Position numbers and translations under genes: made by a program
The notes under the pieces: generated by a model
Seen by the model: only the letters and a program-made list of their open reading frames with translations
What the model was told of the DNA's origin: nothing
Database searches by the model: none
NCBI GenBank assembly: GCA_013215055.1
Contig: JABSRQ010000016.1
Coordinates: 17,854 to 81,853, forward strand
Source of the DNA: Pseudomonadales bacterium
Lineage (GTDB): Bacteria > Pseudomonadota > Gammaproteobacteria > Pseudomonadales > DT-91
Direction: 5' to 3'
DNA length: 64,000 nt
In this document: piece after piece, positions 59,216 through 64,000 of the stretch
Numbering within the stretch: the first letter of the stretch is position 1
Layout of the letters: every line of letters begins with the position of its first letter

Positions 59216-60004
59216 ATGACCAAGTTATATGTTGTAGGTACTGGTCCGGGTGATAAAGACCTGATTGCCCCTAAAGCCATCGCCGCCATAAAAGCCAGCA
59301 GCGATTTGGTGGCTTACGGTTTATATCTGGATTTATTGGGTGAGGTTTGTGATGGGAAAATACATCATGATTTACCGTTAGGTGAGGAAATTGGCCGGGC
59401 ACGTCTGGCGTTAGATTTGGCCGCTGAGGGAAAAACCACGGCATTAATTTCCAGTGGCGATATCGGTATTTATGCGATGGCGACCCTGGTGTTTGAATTA
59501 CTGGATCTGCAGTTACAGGGTAAAGACACCGGTTCTGAGCTTTCAGAAAAATGGTTAGATGTAGACATCGAAGTTGTACCGGGTATCTCTGCAATGCAGG
59601 CCGGAGCCGCTAAAGTTGGAGCCATATTAGGCCATGACTTCTGTACCATATCATTGTCCGATTTATTAACTCCGTGGCAGACGATAGAGAAGCGTTTACA
59701 TGCCTGTGGTCAGGGTGACTTTGTTGTATCGTTTTACAATCCACGTTCCAAGAAACGTGATTGGCAGATCAATACCGCCAGAGATATTTTGTTGGAATAT
59801 CGTCCTAAAGATACACCTGTATTACTAGGACGCCAGCTTACCCGTGAAGATGAATCCATCACGATCACCACCTTAGAAAAATTACATTCTGACGATGTCG
59901 ATATGTTTACCATGGTCTCGGTTGGTAACTCCGAATCACGTCATATTATTAACGGCGACAAAGACTGGATCTACACACCAAGAGGTTACAAAAAGAAGCT
60001 ATGA
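59216..60004 (+). CDS. cbiH: Cobalt-precorrin-3 C17-methyltransferase
   Basis: A 262-residue enzyme that methylates C17 and drives ring contraction. I chose ATG 59216, with AAGTGAGAAG upstream; the longer frame begins inside cbiG. LYVVGTGPGDKDLIAPKAI, ISSGDIGIYAMATLVFELL and VSFYNPRSKKRDWQI are typical of CbiH/CobJ. No iron-sulfur extension is present, unlike some anaerobic CbiH60 forms. It overlaps cbiF by ATGA. Confidence 0.94.
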   Translation: MTKLYVVGTGPGDKDLIAPKAIAAIKASSDLVAYGLYLDLLGEVCDGKIHHDLPLGEEIGRARLALDLAAEGKTTALISSGDIGIYAMATLVFELLDLQLQGKDTGSELSEKWLDVDIEVVPGISAMQAGAAKVGAILGHDFCTISLSDLLTPWQTIEKRLHACGQGDFVVSFYNPRSKKRDWQINTARDILLEYRPKDTPVLLGRQLTREDESITITTLEKLHSDDVDMFTMVSVGNSESRHIINGDKDWIYTPRGYKKKL

Positions 60005-60819
60005 ATAAAGTCTATTTTATTGGCGCGGGCCCAGGTGATCCAGAATTGATCACGGTTAAAGCCCTACGTTTAATCAAGCAATGTCCGGTGATTTTATACG
60101 CAGGATCTTTAGTGCCACGTGAAATTTTATCGGAAGTAGAAGAGTCTGCTGAAGCTATTATCGATACCGCATCCCTTGATTTGGATGAAATCATCGGACA
60201 TACGGCAGCAGCCATCAAACAAGGCAAAGATGTGGCACGTGTACATTCCGGTGACCCTTCTGTATACGGTGCTATTGGTGAGCAGATTCGTCGCCTGCAA
60301 GAGCTGGGCATTGATTATGAAATTATCCCGGGCGTAACCGCAACATCCGCTTCAGCAGCATGGTTAGGAAAAGAACTTACGCTTTCTGGTGTGTCGCAAA
60401 CCATTATCATGACACGTTATGAAGGCAAGACCCCTTTCCCTGAACGTGAGCGCTTACCAGCGCTGGCAGCCAGTGGTGCTACGTTAGCGATTCATTTAGG
60501 TGTGACACGTATTCACAAGGTTGTGGAAGACCTGATACCTCACTATGGTGAAGATTGCCCAGTGGCGGTGTGTTATAGAACTTCTTGGCCTGATCAGGAT
60601 AAGGTGACGGGTACACTTAAAGATATCGTACAGAAGGTACGTGATAAGAAGTTTACCCGCACCTCGTTGATTTTGGTTGGCCATGTTTTAGGCACGGATG
60701 AATTCAAAGATTCTTATCTATACGATCAAGATAAGGCGCATGTTTATCGCCCTAAAGTGAAACAAGAAAAAGCCCGAACGGTAGAAACTGCGATGGCACA
60801 TCCTACAGCTAAGTCTTAG
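60001..60819 (+). CDS. cbiF: Cobalt-precorrin-4 C11-methyltransferase
   Basis: A 272-residue tetrapyrrole methylase, also called CobM. VYFIGAGPGDPELITVKALR, VARVHSGDPSVYGAIGEQI, IIPGVTATSASAAWLGKEL and SQTIIMTRYEGKTPFPE are near-consensus. It is the last gene of the riboswitch operon and is followed by an intrinsic terminator. Confidence 0.95.
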   Translation: MNKVYFIGAGPGDPELITVKALRLIKQCPVILYAGSLVPREILSEVEESAEAIIDTASLDLDEIIGHTAAAIKQGKDVARVHSGDPSVYGAIGEQIRRLQELGIDYEIIPGVTATSASAAWLGKELTLSGVSQTIIMTRYEGKTPFPERERLPALAASGATLAIHLGVTRIHKVVEDLIPHYGEDCPVAVCYRTSWPDQDKVTGTLKDIVQKVRDKKFTRTSLILVGHVLGTDEFKDSYLYDQDKAHVYRPKVKQEKARTVETAMAHPTAKS

Positions 60820-60847
60820 TACTTAGCTGTAGTTAGAGGAAGAAAGA

Positions 60848-61270
60848 TCAAGCGCACTTGTGCGCTTTTTTCATATCTGCATAAACCTCGGTTAACAGTT
60901 CTTCTAATGCTGGCATCTGAATATCAGAAAGCTTGTGCAAGATTAACGTGGTGTTGGTGTGTTTGACGCGGCCTATCTTGTTCAGCAGCTTTTCGTAATT
61001 TTCAAAACCTAACATCACATTAACACTGATATTTTCTGTGGTAGAGGCAAACGACAGCGTAGGCCAAAAACCTGTGCGGCCGGTTTTATAGGCATATTTA
61101 TATTGGCCAAAACCAATAATGTCATCACCCCAAATCACCGCTTTATGGCCGGTGATTTTTTCTAGTAGCTGCACTAACATCTTGGCGTCATGCTGGCGTC
61201 GGGTGTGGTCAATGTCATTAATCAGTTGTTGAACATCTTTATCTGTGGCTAGCGTATCAAAATCAATCAT
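60848..61270 (-). CDS. DUF1801 domain protein
   Basis: A 140-residue cytoplasmic protein with the DUF1801 (YdhG-like) pattern: DIDHTRRQHDAKMLVQLLEK, VIWGDDIIGFGQYKYAYKTG, and a C-terminal LHKLSDIQMPALEELLTEVY helix. Function of the family is unknown. It follows cbiX after 6 bases and so shares its transcript. The only Cys is in the tail HKCA. Confidence 0.85.
   Translation of the reverse strand: MIDFDTLATDKDVQQLINDIDHTRRQHDAKMLVQLLEKITGHKAVIWGDDIIGFGQYKYAYKTGRTGFWPTLSFASTTENISVNVMLGFENYEKLLNKIGRVKHTNTTLILHKLSDIQMPALEELLTEVYADMKKAHKCA
60850..60871 (+). terminator. Intrinsic terminator of the cobalamin operon, inside a convergent gene
   Basis: AAGCGCA-CTTG-TGCGCTT with a following TTTT tract lies 30 bases after cbiF. 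It overlaps the last codons of the convergent DUF1801 gene, so the same bases encode its C-terminal KAHKCA. Confidence 0.8.
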
Positions 61271-61276
61271 AATGTC

Positions 61277-62422
61277 TTAACCCTTTTTACAGACTGGCGT
61301 GCCAGGTTTTTCGGCTTTAATGGCTTTTTCTTCATCGATGATGTTTTGTGGAAACTGGCCCATAAAACAGCAGCAAACATTGTCATTAATCATCGTGCGT
61401 GGGCCCTGTGGATGGGCGATATGTTTATACGGCGCATGTGAATGGCCGTGTCCGTGACCGTGGTCATGGCTGTGAGAGTGGCCATGATCGTGTGAATGCT
61501 CTTTTTCATCAGCTTGAAGCTTCTCTTCGGGTTGATGCTTTTCATCAGGTTGAAACTCCGCATGATGATGATGGATATCCACTTCACCATTTGCCAAGCG
61601 TTGTTTAAAACTTTGCATCAGACTTAACGTAGGTTCAGGTCCTTCGATGGTTTCTTCAATACGCTGAGTAAAGGTATTGATGACATGTACTTGATCACGT
61701 AAATAATGTGCCTTCATAAATTTGATGTCAGGATTTTCAGCAGCAACCTTGTCGGTATAAGCATAGATGCGGTCAATCAACTTGCCGCCAAATAAGAAAT
61801 AAGGGGCTACAACAATCTTTTTAAAGCCTAGTTTAACCGCCATTTCTAAACCTTGACCTACCGAAGGAAAGGTCACGCCGGAGTATACGGTTTCAGACCA
61901 GCCAAAACCCATATTTTCACAAACCAGTCTAGTCAGTTTTGCGGCTTCAGCATTCGCTTCTGAAACAGAGGTGCCTCGTCCCACAACAACTAACATGGTG
62001 TCGTATAAATCGCCGGCGTGTACATGATCCAAGCCTAAAGCTTCGAGAATTCGGGTTTGAAAGGCTTGTATCATTTCATCATGCAGGCCGAGTTCCTGAC
62101 CATATTCGATTTCCAGACCCTGATGTTTTTCTTGATAGGTAGTCAGTACCGAGGGGATATCATTTTGTGCGTGGGTGGCGGCAAATAACATACCGGGCAC
62201 CGCATAGATTTTTTTCACACCCTGTGCCAATAAACTATCTAAAGCCATATGAATATTGGGCGCAGAATATTCTAAAAACCCGTATTCCACTTTTAAGCTC
62301 GGGTGTCTGTCACGTAAGCCCTTGGCCAATAAACTGAATTCTTCTTCGGCGATTTTTGCACGGCTGCCGTGACCACAGATTAAAACACCGCTATCGGCGG
62401 GAAGTTGTTCAAGAATACTCAT
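61277..62422 (-). CDS. cbiX: Sirohydrochlorin cobaltochelatase CbiX, long form with His-rich tail
   Basis: A 381-residue enzyme that inserts cobalt into sirohydrochlorin, the first committed step of the cobalt-early route. Two CbiX-type halves are present: GVLICGHGSRAKIAEEEF with active-site His, AVPGMLFAATHAQNDIP, and VVVGRGTSVSEANAE. Residues about 284-330 are His-rich (HHHHAEF, HSHDHGHSHSHDHGHGH). The tail has three adjacent Cys (CCCFMGQ, about 350-352) plus a late Cys. The long Bacillus megaterium enzyme also has a His-rich part and an iron-sulfur MxCxxC site; that exact motif is not seen here. It is divergent from the LbtU-like gene. Confidence 0.92.
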   Translation of the reverse strand: MSILEQLPADSGVLICGHGSRAKIAEEEFSLLAKGLRDRHPSLKVEYGFLEYSAPNIHMALDSLLAQGVKKIYAVPGMLFAATHAQNDIPSVLTTYQEKHQGLEIEYGQELGLHDEMIQAFQTRILEALGLDHVHAGDLYDTMLVVVGRGTSVSEANAEAAKLTRLVCENMGFGWSETVYSGVTFPSVGQGLEMAVKLGFKKIVVAPYFLFGGKLIDRIYAYTDKVAAENPDIKFMKAHYLRDQVHVINTFTQRIEETIEGPEPTLSLMQSFKQRLANGEVDIHHHHAEFQPDEKHQPEEKLQADEKEHSHDHGHSHSHDHGHGHGHSHAPYKHIAHPQGPRTMINDNVCCCFMGQFPQNIIDEEKAIKAEKPGTPVCKKG

Positions 62423-62558
62423 ATGATGGCCTACGACTTAACGGTGTACAGATATTGATGGTGGCGATTATCCCGCCTTTAACTTTTAAGTGAAAGGTGT
62501 TCAGGCAATTAAATTTCTTATTACTGAAAAAATCTTTACAAAGCGCCCCTCTTCAAAC

Positions 62559-62576
62559 TGACAAAAAATATTGTCA
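62559..62576. promoter_or_regulatory. Operator-like dyad between cbiX and the LbtU-like gene
   Basis: TGACAA-N6-TTGTCA is a perfect dyad of 6-base arms, 9 bases upstream of the LbtU-gene -35 box. On the minus strand TTGTCA could also be the -35 box of cbiX, although no good -10 box follows. A protein operator is the simplest reading. Confidence 0.4.
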
Positions 62577-62584
62577 TGATGAAC

Positions 62585-62613
62585 TTGACCACTTTTTAAC
62601 ACATAGGTATATT
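62585..62613 (+). promoter_or_regulatory. Sigma-70 promoter of the riboswitch-LbtU transcript
   Basis: TTGACC (62585-62590) and TATATT (62608-62613) are separated by 17 bases. Predicted start near 62620 coincides with the beginning of the riboswitch. Confidence 0.65.
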
Positions 62614-62619
62614 CCAGCC

Positions 62620-62780
62620 CGCTTAAAGGTATCTTAGTTTCGCTGCTTGCAGTGATCAGAAGATTGAAATGGGAAGTTGGTTAAAATCCAGCACTGCCCC
62701 CGCAACGGTAAAATTACAATAATGTGTAATTAAGTCCGATACCAGCCTAAAGCCACTACGATGTTGCGGAGGGCGATATT
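62620..62780 (+). promoter_or_regulatory. Second cobalamin riboswitch, upstream of the LbtU-like gene
   Basis: Conserved parts appear in order: AAAGGTATCTTAG, GAAATGGGAAGTTGGT, AATCCAGCACTGCCCCCGCA with ACGGTA, and AAGTCCGATACCAGCC. The loop CCGCAAC (62700-62706) is exactly complementary to GTTGCGG (62763-62769), the expected L5-L13 kissing contact. It occupies most of the 437-base gap 62423-62859, in which I see no gene. Confidence 0.93.
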
Positions 62781-62812
62781 GGACAGTCATACACTTCATG
62801 TGCATTCCTGTT

Positions 62813-62857
62813 TATCCCTGCGTGACGTTCATTATAAATGATAGCGTTTAGGGGATA
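62813..62857 (+). promoter_or_regulatory. Ribosome-site-masking hairpin of the second riboswitch
   Basis: TATCCCT (62813-62819) pairs with GGGGATA (62851-62857), which holds the ribosome site AGGGG of the LbtU-like gene. The loop is closed by ACG/CGT and TCATT-ATA-AATGA. GGG-C-GATA at 62771-62778, next to the kissing loop, could pair with the same TATCCCT and free the ribosome site. This points to translational control. Confidence 0.55.
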
Positions 62858-62859
62858 TC

Positions 62860-63984
62860 ATGAGAAAAACTTACAAAACACTAGCCACCATCAGCAGTCT
62901 GATCCTGCTGGCCATGCCTGTTAATGCCGTTCTGGCAGAAGACATTGAACACGTTGCCCTGCTCAGTGATGACGTACTGGAATCACGTATTCGCCGCCTG
63001 GAAAGTCAACTTTCCGACAAAATTCATAACTCCGATGATGCGCTTACTGATCGCATTGTATTCAGTGGCTTGCTTGAAGTGGAAGCCTTTCAGACCGATG
63101 GCCCCGGTGCCAACTTCAGTGATATCAATCTGGCGACAGTGGAATTCGCCATCGGCGCAAAAATTAATCAACATGTGGATGCTCGCATACTGTTATTGCA
63201 TGAAGAAGGAGAACCTCAGGATATCGTGGTTGACGAAGGGGTTATCGACCTGCATTTCGACTCCGTGAGATTTTCCGCAGGTAGACAATACCTGCCTTTT
63301 GGTCATTTTGATTCACACTTTATTTCCGATCCTCTAACGCTGGAAATGGCAGAAACGAACGATACAGCCATTACCGCTGGCTACGATCTGGCCGGTTTTT
63401 ACACTGCTGCCTATATCTTTAATGGCGATATCGTCGAAGCCGGAGAAACGGATGGTATCAAACAATATGGTGTGCAATTGGGTTATGCGCTGGAAAGCGA
63501 GAGCATGACCGTGGATCTGGGTATCGATTATATCAATAATCTATCCGAGTCAGATGGCCTTAGTGACTATTTCACCGCTAGCGCAGTACAAGAAAATGTT
63601 GCCGGCCTTGCCCTGCATGCCTTATTTAGAGTGGGCGGGTGGAATGTTATTGCTGAATATATCACGGCTACCGAATCTTATGACGTTAACGATATAAGCT
63701 TTAAAGGTGAGGGCGCACAGCCAAGCACTTACAATCTTGAATTAGGTTATAGCTTTATTGTTGCAGGTAAAGAATTAACCCTTGCCGGTGGTATTCAAGG
63801 TGCTGACGAAAGCTTGGATTTGGGTGCACCAGAGCAACGTTATATGGTTGGGGCAAACTGGGCCGTTTATAAACAAACCTATCTGGCAGTGGAATATCTG
63901 CAATCTGAGGACTACGGCGTCAGCGATGGTGGTACAGGTGATACCCGCAATACGCTGACGTTCCAGTTAGCGGTTGAATTTTAA
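62860..63984 (+). CDS. LbtU-like outer-membrane porin under cobalamin control
   Basis: A 374-residue outer-membrane protein with a signal peptide cut after AVLA (residue 26). A short coiled segment follows (ESRIRRLESQLSDKI), then a barrel of many strands from about residue 65, with conserved FSGLLEVEAF, VRFSAGRQYLPFG and a final LTFQLAVEF. This resembles LbtU, a TonB-independent barrel needed for legiobactin use in Legionella. There is no TonB box or plug domain. Because it follows a cobalamin riboswitch, its ligand is likelier a corrinoid or cobalt complex than a siderophore; that is inference. Confidence 0.8.
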   Translation: MRKTYKTLATISSLILLAMPVNAVLAEDIEHVALLSDDVLESRIRRLESQLSDKIHNSDDALTDRIVFSGLLEVEAFQTDGPGANFSDINLATVEFAIGAKINQHVDARILLLHEEGEPQDIVVDEGVIDLHFDSVRFSAGRQYLPFGHFDSHFISDPLTLEMAETNDTAITAGYDLAGFYTAAYIFNGDIVEAGETDGIKQYGVQLGYALESESMTVDLGIDYINNLSESDGLSDYFTASAVQENVAGLALHALFRVGGWNVIAEYITATESYDVNDISFKGEGAQPSTYNLELGYSFIVAGKELTLAGGIQGADESLDLGAPEQRYMVGANWAVYKQTYLAVEYLQSEDYGVSDGGTGDTRNTLTFQLAVEF

Positions 63985-64000
63985 TTTCAATATTTATCAA

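Overview
This 64 kb window looks like chromosomal core DNA of a marine gammaproteobacterium related to Pseudomonadales/Cellvibrionales. Three conserved gene blocks support this: rsgA-rhodanese-psd beside orn, coaBC-algC-argB-slmA facing radC-rpmB-rpmG, and the HexR, UvrD, Tex, SlmA and AlgC types. Base composition is moderate and genes are tightly packed. I saw no rRNA, tRNA, CRISPR array or intact insertion sequence. The organism is inferred from gene content and order, not from a search.

Layout. 1-10.4 kb: the end of a DUF3187 gene, then a seven-gene chemosensory operon (stand-alone receiver, CheA, MCP, CheR, a protein with three CheW domains, a small CheW-like protein, CheB). 10.6-31.4 kb: housekeeping genes (psd, rhodanese, rsgA, orn, DUF1631, PilZ, hexR-like, uvrD, an orphan TRAP binding protein, yciA-like thioesterase, slmA, argB, membrane-anchored algC, coaBC, radC, rpmB, rpmG, tex). 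31.4-45.8 kb: envelope and miscellaneous genes, including a small beta-barrel, DUF3015, an Lnb/DUF4105 protein with a lipoprotein hydrolase, a truncated globin, a SulP transporter with a structured leader, a DEAD-box helicase, pcm, a receiver-GGDEF protein with a ruined active site, a Bcr/CflA-type pump and an OmpA-type lipoprotein. 46-48.1 kb: two glycosyltransferase-like genes and an unknown small gene.

48.2-64 kb is the most interesting part. A cobalamin riboswitch leads a 12 kb operon: cbtB, cbtA, a ChlI/ChlD-like AAA-VWA protein, cobO, cbiA, a NiCoT/UreH-like transporter, cbiD, cbiJ, cbiC, cbiET, cbiL, cbiG, cbiH, cbiF. Convergent to it lie a DUF1801 gene and a long His-rich cbiX. Divergent from cbiX, a second cobalamin riboswitch with its own promoter controls a LbtU-like outer-membrane barrel protein. 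CbiX, CbiD and CbiG mark the cobalt-early (anaerobic) route. The operon runs from cobalt uptake through corrin ring synthesis to a,c-diamide formation and adenosylation. Lower-ligand assembly, cbiP, cbiB and the uroporphyrinogen methyltransferase are not in the window. The riboswitch-controlled LbtU-like protein is the best candidate for an undescribed function: a TonB-independent outer-membrane route for corrinoids or cobalt complexes.
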